This document shows, in pieces, positions 15,186 to 24,205 of a stretch of DNA of 27,418 bases. The translations under genes were made by a program, and so were the position numbers. The notes under the pieces are model-generated. The model ran no database searches and was not told the DNA's origin. It was given only the letters and a program-made list of their open reading frames with translations. The stretch covers positions 1-27,418 of the forward strand of contig CALFJC010000045.1 in assembly GCA_937877655.1 (NCBI GenBank), written 5' to 3'. The first letter of the stretch is position 1; every line of letters starts with the position of its first letter. The DNA comes from an uncultured Selenomonadales bacterium (lineage in GTDB: Bacteria > Bacillota > Negativicutes > Selenomonadales > Selenomonadaceae).

Positions 15186-16001
15186 ATGATGAAATTTTTA
15201 ATCGTGTTGATTCTGCTGATTGTGCCTTTGACGGCGTCCGCGCAGAGTCAAAATCTTTTTATCGACGGAGATCACGGGAAATTGTCGGCGATTTTGCAAA
15301 CTCCCGACGGACAAAAAAATTATCCGCTCGTGATAATTTGTCACGGTTTCACGGCGAACAAGGAGCATCTTCTTTTAAAAAATCTTGCCGACGATTTGGA
15401 GGCGGCGGGCATTGCGTCAATTCGTTTTGACTTCAACGGGCACGGCAACAGCGAAGGAGATTTTCAAGACATGACGGTTTTGAATGAGATTGAAGACGCA
15501 AAGAAAGTTTACGAATACGCAAGCCGTCTCCCCGAAGTCAAAAATATTTCAATCGCGGGACATTCGCAAGGCGGAGTTGTCGCTTCAATGGTTGCCGGGC
15601 AACTCGGCGCGAAAAAAATTAAAGCCGTCGCGTTGATGGCTCCCGCCGCCGTTCTTCGTGATGATGCTCTGCGCGGAAATTTGATGGGCGTAACTTACGA
15701 CGCGGCTAATCCGCCCGAATACGTCGAAATTTACGGCGGACACAAAGTCGGGCGCAATTACATTCAAACCGCGCAGGTTTTGCCGATTTACGAGACGGCG
15801 GAGAAATTTACGGGCGCGGCGTTGATGATTCACGGCACGGGCGACGTGATTGTTCCCTACACCTACAGCTTGAGTTATAAAAAAATTTTCAAGCGCGGCG
15901 AAGTGAAATTGCTTGAGGGCGTTGACCACAGTTTTCACGGCGAAGAGAGCCGCGCAGCCAAAATCGCCGCAGAATTTTTCGTTCGTCAGCTGAAGAAATA
16001 A
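15186..16001 (+). CDS. Secreted alpha/beta hydrolase (esterase / S33-like)
   Basis: The 271-residue protein begins with a signal peptide (MMKFLIVLILLIVPLTASAQ), so it acts outside the cytoplasmic membrane. The alpha/beta hydrolase fold shows ICHGFTANKEH (oxyanion region), the nucleophile elbow GHSQGG, an acid residue in HGTGDVIVPY and the catalytic histidine in GVDHSFHG. This layout is typical of cinnamoyl/feruloyl-esterase-like and related serine hydrolases. The substrate cannot be read from the sequence. ATG 15186 lies eight bases after GAGGAG. A GTG at 15177 is in frame but overlaps that site. It is followed by the terminators at 16006-16085. Confidence 0.88.
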   Translation: MMKFLIVLILLIVPLTASAQSQNLFIDGDHGKLSAILQTPDGQKNYPLVIICHGFTANKEHLLLKNLADDLEAAGIASIRFDFNGHGNSEGDFQDMTVLNEIEDAKKVYEYASRLPEVKNISIAGHSQGGVVASMVAGQLGAKKIKAVALMAPAAVLRDDALRGNLMGVTYDAANPPEYVEIYGGHKVGRNYIQTAQVLPIYETAEKFTGAALMIHGTGDVIVPYTYSLSYKKIFKRGEVKLLEGVDHSFHGEESRAAKIAAEFFVRQLKK

Positions 16002-16005
16002 AAAA

Positions 16006-16028
16006 TCCCGCGCAGATTTTTCACGGGA
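16006..16028 (-). terminator. Terminator downstream of the type III mod gene
   Basis: Read on the minus strand, TCCCG (16024-16028) pairs with CGGGA (16006-16010) and is followed by a T run (16000-16005). A CCGCGCAG 8-mer (16008-16015) overlaps the stem and loop. Confidence 0.6.
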
Positions 16029-16051
16029 AAAAATTTTTCGGACAAAAAATT

Positions 16052-16085
16052 AACTGCTCAACCTTTCGGTCGGGCAGTTTTTATT
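16052..16085 (+). terminator. Terminator downstream of the hydrolase gene
   Basis: AACTGCTC (16052-16059) pairs with GGGCAGTT (16072-16079) with one wobble around the loop ACCTTTCGGTC, followed by TTTTTATTTT. The other strand also has a T-rich tail, so it may work in both directions between the convergent hydrolase and mod genes. Confidence 0.75.
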
Positions 16086-17894
16086 TTACAAAACTTTTAC
16101 GGTTGTATCGGGCGCGAAGTTGCGGAAAAACTCCAGCGCGTTGATTTTATCTGCCGAACTTGCAAAGGACGCGTCGCGGAAGAATATTTTCTGGGGTTTT
16201 CGGCGCGCCAATGCCCTAAACACTTCAGCAGGGATATTTTTATCGAAACTCGCCAATATCTCGCCGCCCGCGCAGTTCAAAACCTTTACGCCGTCGATTT
16301 CTTCAACCTCAACCGCTAAATCTATCGGATTGCCAATCTCAAGCAACGTCCCGAACAGTAAATCCCACTCGTCGCGGTCGTCTTTTATGTTTTCGGCAAA
16401 TAAATCTATCGTTTGCGGCGTCCAAACCTTCGGTATCGGCTTGAAATTCGACGAATCAACCTTGAAAACCCTAAATCCCGTGTCGACTGCAGGATTTTCT
16501 GCTTTGATTTTGTCGCCGGCGCGTCTAATCCGCTCCTTGCCGATGTCGCAAATGGTTTTAAAGCCTGCGCGGCGTGCCTCAGAGTTTTCGGGCGTCGGCT
16601 CGTCAATCTGAATCATGATAAATCGACGATTGCCGCCGTCTTGCGCGTTCAATTCCATTACTGCGTGCGCCGTCGTTGCACTGCCGCTGAAAAAATCCAT
16701 GACGATTGAGTTTTCTTCCGTCGCAAGCTGTAAAAACTTCTTTATTAAGCTCACAGGTTTAGGATTATCGAAAATTATCTTGCCGTCAAACATTTTTTTA
16801 AGTGATTGAGTGCCGTTTGTCGTCGTTTCTACGTCGTCCCACCAAGTTTTTGCAACTTTACCACGTTCAGCCGCCTCATGAATAAATCTTTTACGTAAAG
16901 GAGCACCGTCGCCAGTTTTTCCGAAAACAATTCGATTATCAGCCAATAATTTTTGAAAATGTTCGTAGTCATTCTTCCAACTGCAACCAAGATTTGGTTT
17001 ATAAATCTTTCCTGTGTTAGGATTTACAATTTCGTATTGCTGATTAGGTCTCCAACCGCCAACTTGAAACGGGTCAGCCTTCCATGCGCCTCGCGGGTCG
17101 TTATCTGGATTTGAAAAACCTTCGCCGTCGTCTGGAAGTCTAAATTTCGTTCGATTCTTAATGAAATAATCCATATTCTTGAAGTAAACAAGGTTATGCG
17201 TGTGTGAAACGGAAATTATTGCAGTGTTTGTAACCGATTTTGTAGAGTTCCAAAGTATATCAGCGACAAAATTTTTCTCTCCGAAGACTTCATCGCACAT
17301 TTTTTTGAGATTAGCCTGTTCGTGGTCGTCAATGCTGATAAAAATCACTCCGTCGGGCGACAAAAAGTTTTTGGCGAGCAAAAGCCGAGAATAAATCATC
17401 GCGCACCAATCAGAATGAAAACGCCCGCGACTTTCGCGATTTAAAAGGCGGTTGCCGTCGTCATCAAGCACTTGCGCGTCGTCGTCGAAGGCGTCAGCGT
17501 CCTGTTTGTAGTCGTCAAGATAAATAAAATCGTTGCCGGTATTATATGGCGGGTCAATATAAATCATTTTTACCTTGCCGAGATAACTTTCCTGCAAAAT
17601 TTTCAGCGCGTCGAGATTATCGCCCTCAATATAAAGATTTTTCGTGCTTTCAAAGTCACGACTGGCAGAAATAATCGGTCGGAGCGTCTTTTTTATCGGT
17701 TTATGTGCCTCAAATTCTGCTTTTTTCTTGCCGACGAAGTTAAAAACATAAGCCTCGCGCCCGTCAAGCAATTCATCAGATAAAATTTGCTTTAAGTGTT
17801 CAAAATCAATGGCGCGAATCAATTTTCCGTCGTCGTCTTCCGTTTCCGTTATGACTTCGGGGAAAATTTCCGCGATTTTGTCAAGATTCGTCAT
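16086..17894 (-). CDS. mod: Type III restriction-modification methyltransferase (Mod)
   Basis: The 602-residue beta-class N6-adenine (or N4-cytosine) DNA methyltransferase both modifies DNA and gives sequence specificity to the type III complex. Catalytic motif IV DPPYNTGNDFIYLDDY comes early, and the AdoMet motif DFFSGSATTAHAVM comes late, as expected for beta-class enzymes. DWCAMIYSRL, FISIDDHE, TKSV and WWDD further support the Mod family. The central region (about residues 200-350) is the variable target recognition part. Its ATG overlaps the res stop by four bases (ATGA). Here mod follows res, whereas known type III loci usually have mod first. No long simple repeat that would cause phase variation is seen in the gene. 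Confidence 0.92.
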   Translation of the reverse strand: MTNLDKIAEIFPEVITETEDDDGKLIRAIDFEHLKQILSDELLDGREAYVFNFVGKKKAEFEAHKPIKKTLRPIISASRDFESTKNLYIEGDNLDALKILQESYLGKVKMIYIDPPYNTGNDFIYLDDYKQDADAFDDDAQVLDDDGNRLLNRESRGRFHSDWCAMIYSRLLLAKNFLSPDGVIFISIDDHEQANLKKMCDEVFGEKNFVADILWNSTKSVTNTAIISVSHTHNLVYFKNMDYFIKNRTKFRLPDDGEGFSNPDNDPRGAWKADPFQVGGWRPNQQYEIVNPNTGKIYKPNLGCSWKNDYEHFQKLLADNRIVFGKTGDGAPLRKRFIHEAAERGKVAKTWWDDVETTTNGTQSLKKMFDGKIIFDNPKPVSLIKKFLQLATEENSIVMDFFSGSATTAHAVMELNAQDGGNRRFIMIQIDEPTPENSEARRAGFKTICDIGKERIRRAGDKIKAENPAVDTGFRVFKVDSSNFKPIPKVWTPQTIDLFAENIKDDRDEWDLLFGTLLEIGNPIDLAVEVEEIDGVKVLNCAGGEILASFDKNIPAEVFRALARRKPQKIFFRDASFASSADKINALEFFRNFAPDTTVKVL

Positions 17895-20539
17895 TTAATC
17901 GCCTCCAATAACTTATAAAAACTGTCCGTCACGAAATATTTTACCTTTCCGCCGCAGATTATGTCAAAAAATTTCTTGGCGCAAGTAATTTTGCCGAGTT
18001 CAGAGCCGCGCAGATTAATTTCAGCGTCCGAGCCTTTAGTTTCAACGACGAAATAAATATTTTTAACGTCACCTTCGCGAAAAACAATCGCCCAATCGGG
18101 ATTATATTTGCCGAGCGGCGTCGGAATATAAAAACTGCGCGGCAACTTAACATAAATCAAAACTCCGTCGGCTTTTTCGAGTTCGGCGGCGAATTTTTTC
18201 TCAATTTCCGAGTCGAAAATCAGATAATCATAAATATTTTTCGCAGTTTCAATCGCGTTGACGTTCAGACGCCCTTTTATCGGCGCATTGAAAATTTTAA
18301 TATTAAATCGTTCGTCAAGCGCGGTGTAGGAAATATTCGCCGTAACCTGCGCGGCTTTGGCTTCGAGAATAATTTTTTTAGTGTTCGGGATAAATTTTTC
18401 ATGATTAACCTTGCCGAGTTCGATACTTTTAAGAATTTCGGCAATATCGCGGCGCGTCAAGTCAGTTTCGGCGGCGAGTTCGGAGATTAAATCAATTTCG
18501 GGAGTCGTTGCAGTTGTTTGAAATGATTCCGTGCGAAGATTTTCACTGTCAAATTTTAAATCATAGTTCAAAGTGCCGCGTTCGATAATAAAATAGCTTT
18601 TAGGAGAAGATAATTTGCTGTTCAGCTTGTCAATCGCACCTTTTATCAATTCGTCAGAATCAAATTCGACGCTGTAGAAACTTTTTTGACTGATTTTAGC
18701 CCAGAGTTCAAGGAAATTTTTATCGCGCAATTTTTTATCGTCAGCCGTCGCCTCAACGTCAATATCGCGAGCATTTTCAATTTTTATCTTATCAGCCGCC
18801 GCGCAGTCCTCAGAAAATTCTTTTTGCAAGCCCGCCGCGAAATTTTTATAGCTTTCGTTGGCAATTACGGTCAAAATATTTATGTTGTGAACGTCCGCGC
18901 CGATTTTTTCAACGTCCATGCGTTCGCCGCGACTGTTTATGCAAAGTCTCATGCCGCGACCGACCTCTTGCCGCCGACGAATATCGCTTGAACTTTGTTT
19001 GAGCGTGCAAATTTGAAAAACATTGGGATTATCCCAGCCTTCTTTCAACGCCGAGTGCGAAAAAATAAATCGAACGGGATTTTTCAAGTCCAAAAGCCGC
19101 TCCTTATCGCGCATAATCAAATTATAAGCGTCTGCGTCGTCATCTTTTGAATTTGTGGCGCGATTTTTCTTGTCAATCGAGAAATAACCGGCGTGAGTAT
19201 CCTGCGCGGCGATTTTTTCAAGATAATTTTTATAATCGGCGTCGGCTTTGAAGTTTTGAACTGCAGAAATATATTCTTCCTCAAAAATCTTAGCATAGAC
19301 GCCCGCAACCGGATTATTTCCGTCATATTTGCGATATTTGGCGACTTCATCAATGAAAAACAGCGACAAAACCTTAATTCCGTGTTGAAAAAGTTGATAT
19401 TCGCGCTCCAAATGGCTTTGAATCGTCTCGCGAATTTGAATGCGTCTAAATTCGTCTTCGTCAACGTCGCCTATAACTTGACCGACGAAAATTTTAATGC
19501 CGTTAATAAATTCAACAGATTTTTCCGCGCCGTCAATCAAAGTCACTTTAAAATTCCGATAATCATCAATTCCGCCCGATAAAATGAATAAATCATCTCC
19601 CGTAGAAATTTTGCGGGTAATTTTTTTGTTTCCTTCAGAGATTTTGCGGTTAAAAGTAAGCGTGGCGGTCGGATTTTGCTTGGAAAGGTTTAATTTCTCG
19701 AAAAAAATATAGCCCGTCGAATTTCCGCCGCATTTTTCAATACCTTTGACAGAAATTTTCTTGACAAGGCGTTGATTATAGGCGTCAAGCGCGTCAAGGC
19801 GATAAACAAGGTTAAAAAGATTTTTATGAGTGGCGGAGTAGCGCAAAATCATCAGCGGGTTGAAATTTTTGATTTTTTCGCGTGCAACGGAGCCTTCAAC
19901 CGACTGCGGCTCGTCGATAATGACAATGGGATTGATTTTGGCGATAATTTCAATCGGAATTTGGCTTTGAAACTCATCAAGCGGCTGTAACATACGGCGG
20001 GCGTCGGCGGAGCGGGCGTTGAAGGCTTGAACATTGATAATCATCGCCCAAATTTTGGAATCGGAGACGAAATTTTTAATGACGGAGAGATTTTTGGAGT
20101 TATAGACGAAATGGCGGATTTTTTCGCCGTAAATTTCGGCAAAATGGTCTTCAGTCATCTCGAAAGACTTTTTAACGCCTTCGCGAACGGCGACGCTCGG
20201 CACAACGACGATAAATTTGCTCCAGCCGTAATTTTTATTGAGTTCGTAGACAGTTTTGATGTAAGAATAGGTTTTTCCGACGCCCGTTTCCATTTCAACA
20301 GAAAAATTCATGCCGCAAAGGCTTTCTGAAGGCTGAATGTTGTTGCGAAGTTGAATTGCGCGGAGATTTTCCAAGATTTTTTCTTCTGAAAGGAAAATTT
20401 TCTGATTGGAGCCGATATGAAGTTCATCAAGGCGGCTGAGATATAAATTTTGCTCTTGAATTGGCTGTCCTTTGAACAAATCGGCGACGGACGCGGCGGC
20501 GGCGGCTTGAAACGCTTGAAATTTGAATTTGAAAATCAT
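17891..20539 (-). CDS. res: Type III restriction enzyme helicase/nuclease subunit (Res)
   Basis: The 882-residue subunit translocates along DNA with ATP and cuts it together with Mod. Motif I is METGVGKTYSYIKT, motif II (DEAD-like) is VIIDEPQSVEG, and the C-terminal RecA domain has LKEGWDNPNVFQ and RRRQEVGRGMRLCIN. The endonuclease domain near the C-terminus has NPDWAIVF followed by YFVVETKGS, a PD-x-ExK core. The start chosen is ATG 20539, about seven bases after GAGGTG. The frame is open for 37 more codons upstream, but those cross the divergent promoter region and the MFS gene start. Gene length and motifs look intact, so the system is probably active. Confidence 0.92.
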   Translation of the reverse strand: MIFKFKFQAFQAAAAASVADLFKGQPIQEQNLYLSRLDELHIGSNQKIFLSEEKILENLRAIQLRNNIQPSESLCGMNFSVEMETGVGKTYSYIKTVYELNKNYGWSKFIVVVPSVAVREGVKKSFEMTEDHFAEIYGEKIRHFVYNSKNLSVIKNFVSDSKIWAMIINVQAFNARSADARRMLQPLDEFQSQIPIEIIAKINPIVIIDEPQSVEGSVAREKIKNFNPLMILRYSATHKNLFNLVYRLDALDAYNQRLVKKISVKGIEKCGGNSTGYIFFEKLNLSKQNPTATLTFNRKISEGNKKITRKISTGDDLFILSGGIDDYRNFKVTLIDGAEKSVEFINGIKIFVGQVIGDVDEDEFRRIQIRETIQSHLEREYQLFQHGIKVLSLFFIDEVAKYRKYDGNNPVAGVYAKIFEEEYISAVQNFKADADYKNYLEKIAAQDTHAGYFSIDKKNRATNSKDDDADAYNLIMRDKERLLDLKNPVRFIFSHSALKEGWDNPNVFQICTLKQSSSDIRRRQEVGRGMRLCINSRGERMDVEKIGADVHNINILTVIANESYKNFAAGLQKEFSEDCAAADKIKIENARDIDVEATADDKKLRDKNFLELWAKISQKSFYSVEFDSDELIKGAIDKLNSKLSSPKSYFIIERGTLNYDLKFDSENLRTESFQTTATTPEIDLISELAAETDLTRRDIAEILKSIELGKVNHEKFIPNTKKIILEAKAAQVTANISYTALDERFNIKIFNAPIKGRLNVNAIETAKNIYDYLIFDSEIEKKFAAELEKADGVLIYVKLPRSFYIPTPLGKYNPDWAIVFREGDVKNIYFVVETKGSDAEINLRGSELGKITCAKKFFDIICGGKVKYFVTDSFYKLLEAIK

Positions 20540-20557
20540 AAAATCACCTCGCAAAAG

Positions 20558-20563
20558 ATTATA
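20558..20563 (-). promoter_or_regulatory. Extended -10 element of the res-mod operon
   Basis: On the minus strand TGCTATAAT gives a perfect TATAAT with an extended -10 TGn, 18 bases before the res ATG at 20539. No good -35 is seen. The short leader would hold little more than the GAGGTG ribosome binding site. Confidence 0.5.
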
Positions 20564-20588
20564 GCAAAAATTTTTATGAGGCGATAAT

Positions 20589-21803
20589 ATGAGGCGACAA
20601 AAATATTTGACAATCTCGGCGATGATAGCGTACATCACCTTCATAAACATGTTTATCCCGCTGTCGACAGATTTATATTTGCCTGCGTTGCCGGAAATGG
20701 GAAATTATTTTTCGGCGAGTGAATTTTTGGTCGGCTTGACGCTGACGGTATTTTTTTTCGTGTTTGCGGTGTCAATGGTGTTATTCGGACCGCTTGCGGA
20801 TAAATTCGGGCGGCGACCGATATTGATTTTGGGCGCGGCGATATACACGGCGGCAAGTTTCGCCTGCGCGGAGTCGTCGAGCATATATTTTTTATTGACG
20901 GGGCGATTTTTTCAAGCTGTAGGATCGGGCGCGGTGATAACGGTTGCGACGGCGTTAATCAAAGATTGTTTTCGCGGGCAAGTCATGAGAAAAATTTTGG
21001 CGATAACTCAGGCTCTCGGCGTGATTGCGCCGATGGTGGCTCCGCTGATTGGCGGAATTCTTTTAACATTTACCGATTGGCGCGGCTCGTTTTATTTGCT
21101 GACAATTTTGGGCGCGATAAATTTAATCGTGGCGTTTTTATTTTGCGAAACGTTGCCCGAAAACAGGCGTTATCACGGCGGGATTTTAAATTCTTTGACG
21201 CTTTTAATCGATGTCGGGAGAAAAAAATATTTTATGTCGTCTCTGATAATGTTTTCGATATTGGCGGCACCGTACATGGCATATTTGAGCGCGTCGAGCT
21301 TTATTTATGTAGAATTTTTCGGTTTAACGGCGCAGGAGTACAGTTATTTCTTCGCGGTGAACTCGGCGGCGTCGATTTTGGGACCGATTTTGTATTTAAA
21401 GCTGAAAGATTTGATGACGAATGTCGGATTATTGCGCTTGACGTTTTTTGTGGCGATGATTAGCGGAATTTTGGTTTTAAGCGTGGGAAAAACAGCGGCG
21501 ATAATGTTTTTGCTGGCGTTTGTGCCGTTCACGGTGATAGAATCGGTTGCTCGCCCGTTCGCAATGGAAATTTTGTTGCTTGAGGCGAAAGAAAACGTCG
21601 GAACGGCTTCATCAATGATAAATTTCGTGCCGACGCTGTTTGGAAGTCTCGGAATGATGTTGGGGACGTTGCCTTGGGGAAATTTTATAATCGGACTGGG
21701 ATTAATCATCATGATTTCAACATTTTTATCAATCGTGTTGTGGATTATGATTAAGCGCGGGAAATTTGGAGCGGCGCGGCAGTCTGCAAGCGATTTAACG
21801 TAA
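20589..21803 (+). CDS. MFS drug-export permease, Bcr/CflA family
   Basis: The 404-residue inner membrane protein has about twelve hydrophobic segments and the Bcr/CflA signature of drug:H+ antiporters. Seen are TDLYLPALPEMGNYF near the first loop, GPLADKFGRRP (the MFS loop 2-3 motif A), GRFFQAVGSGA, and IAPMVAPLIGGILL with DWRGSFYLL (motif C region). Substrates may include antibiotics or sulfonamides, but this cannot be told from sequence. The ATG at 20589 follows GAGG at six to seven bases. The nine bases ATGAGGCGA occur twice, 13 bases apart, so a three-codon frame (Met-Arg-Arg-stop) precedes the gene. queD follows after 14 bases. Confidence 0.88.
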   Translation: MRRQKYLTISAMIAYITFINMFIPLSTDLYLPALPEMGNYFSASEFLVGLTLTVFFFVFAVSMVLFGPLADKFGRRPILILGAAIYTAASFACAESSSIYFLLTGRFFQAVGSGAVITVATALIKDCFRGQVMRKILAITQALGVIAPMVAPLIGGILLTFTDWRGSFYLLTILGAINLIVAFLFCETLPENRRYHGGILNSLTLLIDVGRKKYFMSSLIMFSILAAPYMAYLSASSFIYVEFFGLTAQEYSYFFAVNSAASILGPILYLKLKDLMTNVGLLRLTFFVAMISGILVLSVGKTAAIMFLLAFVPFTVIESVARPFAMEILLLEAKENVGTASSMINFVPTLFGSLGMMLGTLPWGNFIIGLGLIIMISTFLSIVLWIMIKRGKFGAARQSASDLT

Positions 21804-21817
21804 GGGGGAAGAGAATT

Positions 21818-22189
21818 TTGTATGAATTGACGGTTAGGTCGGCATTTGAGGCGGCACATTTCATTGAAGGTTATGACGGCAAGTGTTCTCGGTTGCACGG
21901 GCATAATTGGAGCGTTGAAGTGGTAGTTCGGGGCGAAAAATTGGATGAATTGGGAATGCTGATTGATTTTAAGGTATTGAAAGCGGAGTTGAACAAGGTT
22001 TTGGACGAATTGGATCACAGATTTTTGAATGAGCTTAAGATTTTTGCGGAAGAAAATCCGACGGCGGAGAATATTGCGCGGAAAATTTATAAAAAACTTG
22101 CGGCGAGCGAAATTTTTGACGGTTCGACGAAAATTTATGCGGTAAAAGTTTTTGAGAGCCCAAATTCCTGTGTGATTTATTATGAGTAA
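21818..22189 (+). CDS. queD: 6-carboxy-5,6,7,8-tetrahydropterin synthase QueD
   Basis: The 123-residue enzyme turns dihydroneopterin triphosphate into 6-carboxytetrahydropterin, the second step to preQ0 and queuosine. Zinc ligands are the histidine in AAHFIEG and the pair in RLHGHNW. The catalytic cysteine is in DGKCSRLH, followed by LDHRFLNE and the C-terminal VFESPNS glutamate. The start is a TTG at 21818, eight bases after GGGGAA. No ATG is available in frame nearby. It overlaps queE by eight bases and follows the MFS gene closely. A GTP cyclohydrolase (folE), queC and queF were not seen in the window. Confidence 0.92.
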   Translation: MYELTVRSAFEAAHFIEGYDGKCSRLHGHNWSVEVVVRGEKLDELGMLIDFKVLKAELNKVLDELDHRFLNELKIFAEENPTAENIARKIYKKLAASEIFDGSTKIYAVKVFESPNSCVIYYE

Positions 22190-22907
22190 GGCGAATTTGA
22201 TAGAAATTTTTTCGTCAGTGCAGGGCGAAGGGAAATATTTAGGTTTTCGACAAATTTTTGTGCGATTTTCGGGCTGTAACTTGAATTGTGCGTATTGCGA
22301 CACGAATTTTCTCCGCGCAGATTTTTGCAAAGTGGAAACTTCGGCAGGAGCGATGAAATTTTTGCAAAAAAAGAATCCTCTGGACGCCGCGCAGGTTTTT
22401 GAAGTTATAAAAGCTTTTTCTGATGAAATTCCGACTCAAGCGGTGAGTTTTACGGGCGGCGAGCCGCTTTTACACACAAAATTTATCGGCGAAGTTGCAA
22501 AATCGGTTAAAAATTTAGGTTTGAAAACTTTTTTGGAGACGAACGGCACGCTTTACGAGGAGTTTGAAAGAATTTCGGACGCGATTGATATTGTCAGCAT
22601 GGACATAAAGCTTGGACAGAATCTTTTTGCCCGGCACGAAAAATTCTTGCGAGCCGCGCAGGGAAAAGATTTGTATGTTAAAATCGTCGTGACGGGCGAA
22701 ACAACGCCGGAAGAATTTTTATCGGCAGTGGATTTAATTGCAAGGGTTGACAGAGAAATTTTAGTGATTTTGCAACCAGTGACGCCCGTTAAAGGGATTT
22801 GCGCGGCTTCAGCGGAGAAAATTTTATCGTTTCAAGCCGCCGCGCTCCGAAAAATAAAAAATGTCCGCGTCATTCCGCAAACACACAAATTTATCAATCT
22901 GCTCTAG
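22182..22907 (+). CDS. queE: 7-carboxy-7-deazaguanine synthase QueE (radical SAM)
   Basis: The 241-residue radical SAM enzyme rearranges 6-carboxytetrahydropterin to 7-carboxy-7-deazaguanine. The 4Fe-4S motif CNLNCAYC (C-x3-C-x2-C) is at about residues 33-40, preceded by the family start EIFSSVQGEGKYLG with the Gly-rich RQIFVRFSG. SFTGGEPLLH binds AdoMet, and LETNGTL and SMDIKLG follow as in known QueE. The start ATG lies inside the end of queD (overlap ATGAGTAA), which suggests translational coupling. Confidence 0.93.
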   Translation: MSKANLIEIFSSVQGEGKYLGFRQIFVRFSGCNLNCAYCDTNFLRADFCKVETSAGAMKFLQKKNPLDAAQVFEVIKAFSDEIPTQAVSFTGGEPLLHTKFIGEVAKSVKNLGLKTFLETNGTLYEEFERISDAIDIVSMDIKLGQNLFARHEKFLRAAQGKDLYVKIVVTGETTPEEFLSAVDLIARVDREILVILQPVTPVKGICAASAEKILSFQAAALRKIKNVRVIPQTHKFINLL

Positions 22908-22915
22908 GAGATTTT

Positions 22916-24205
22916 ATGAGAAAATTACTGTTCTGCGCGAGAAATTTGCAAGATTATCTTTCGCACATTCAAAACGTCGACAAACTCAATCTGCCCGCCG
23001 CCAAATCTTTTGAGCCTGCGCTGTTGGATTTGCCTTTTGTTCAAAAGTTTTTGTGCAGTCTTTCACGTGAGGAAGACGACGAAGAAATTTTTTGGGAGAC
23101 GAATATTGAAGGAATTCGCTTGGATTTTAATTGCGGCTTGCGCCTTGAAATCCCTCCGGGAAATTTTCGCGCAAAAATCAGCGACTTCGACAGCGGGCTG
23201 ATTTTTTTTGACAGAGAAATTTCCGACGTTCGATTAATTTCTGTCGAAAAATATTTTATTCGTTGGCATGTGGAAATTTTTTCGGGCGGAGAAAAAATTT
23301 TTGAACACATTTTGGATTTGAGCGGGCAAAAAGTTCATCTGGCATTTGACAAAAAGGGCGGGCTCGGAGATACATTGGCACTTTTGCCCTATGCGCGGGA
23401 GTTTGAAAAAATTTTTAAATGTCGCGTCGAAATTTCATTGCCCGAATATCTGCGCGGGCTTGCAAAAAATTTTTATCCCGAACTCGCGCAGGTTGACGAC
23501 ATAAATTTTGAAACTTACGCGACGTATTATCCGCAAATGAACTTCGGAGATTTTCCGACGGTTCCCGCCGACATTCGCAACGCGCCGCTTAATCGGTTGG
23601 CGGGAGAAATTCTTGGGATAAAAAATCTTCCGCCGCGCCCGATTTTCAAACCGACTTCGCCAAGAATTTGTGCCGAGCCTTATGTTTGTATCGGCGTGCA
23701 AGCTTCCAACCCGACTAAGGGCTGGCTTTATCCGAACGGCTGGGAAATTGTTGTCGATTATTTGAAAAGTCTCGGCTACAGAATTTTTTGCATCGACAAG
23801 AAAAATTTTCAAAGCGCAGGAAAATATTCCGCCGCAATGCCCGCCAATGCCGAAGATTTCACGGGCGATTTTCCGATAATGGAGCGGGCTAACATGCTTT
23901 ATCACGCGGAATTTTTTATCGGACTTTCAAGCGGCTTGGCTTGGCTTGCCGATGCCGTAAATTGTCCCGTCGTCATGATTGGCGGCTTCACTCATGATTG
24001 GCACGAATTTTATACGCCGTATCGTGTGGCTAATCGTCTTGTTTGCAACGGCTGTTACAGCGACATTCGCGTCCGCGCCTTCAATAATTTTTGTCCTTAC
24101 CAAAAAAATACTGCGAGGGAGTTGGAATGTCAGAAAAAAATTTCGCCGCGTCAAGTTCTCAACGCGATTGAACAACTGATTATCGATAAAGGAAATTTGA
24201 AATGA
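22916..24205 (+). CDS. TibC/Aah-type protein heptosyltransferase, copy 1
   Basis: The 429-residue protein resembles the autotransporter O-heptosyltransferases TibC and Aah, which add heptose to serines of strand-loop-strand adhesins in the cytoplasm before export. The C-terminal GT9-like half shows CIGVQASNPTKGW, HAEFFIGLSSGLAWLADA, VVMIGGFTHDWHEFYTPYR and the cysteine set CNGC...FCPY...LECQKKI. TibC uses an equivalent set to bind iron. The N-terminal half (from FARN-like start to about residue 130) is family-specific. ATG 22916 lies five bases after TAGGAG, right after queE. The next gene is a close paralogue that overlaps it by four bases. No autotransporter gene is in the window. Confidence 0.8.
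   Translation: MRKLLFCARNLQDYLSHIQNVDKLNLPAAKSFEPALLDLPFVQKFLCSLSREEDDEEIFWETNIEGIRLDFNCGLRLEIPPGNFRAKISDFDSGLIFFDREISDVRLISVEKYFIRWHVEIFSGGEKIFEHILDLSGQKVHLAFDKKGGLGDTLALLPYAREFEKIFKCRVEISLPEYLRGLAKNFYPELAQVDDINFETYATYYPQMNFGDFPTVPADIRNAPLNRLAGEILGIKNLPPRPIFKPTSPRICAEPYVCIGVQASNPTKGWLYPNGWEIVVDYLKSLGYRIFCIDKKNFQSAGKYSAAMPANAEDFTGDFPIMERANMLYHAEFFIGLSSGLAWLADAVNCPVVMIGGFTHDWHEFYTPYRVANRLVCNGCYSDIRVRAFNNFCPYQKNTARELECQKKISPRQVLNAIEQLIIDKGNLK

Noticed and set aside
21344..22330. 328-codon minus-strand frame over the MFS, queD and queE genes
   Set aside because: It is antisense to three recognised genes and its long Asn/Ile/Lys-rich product shows no domain.
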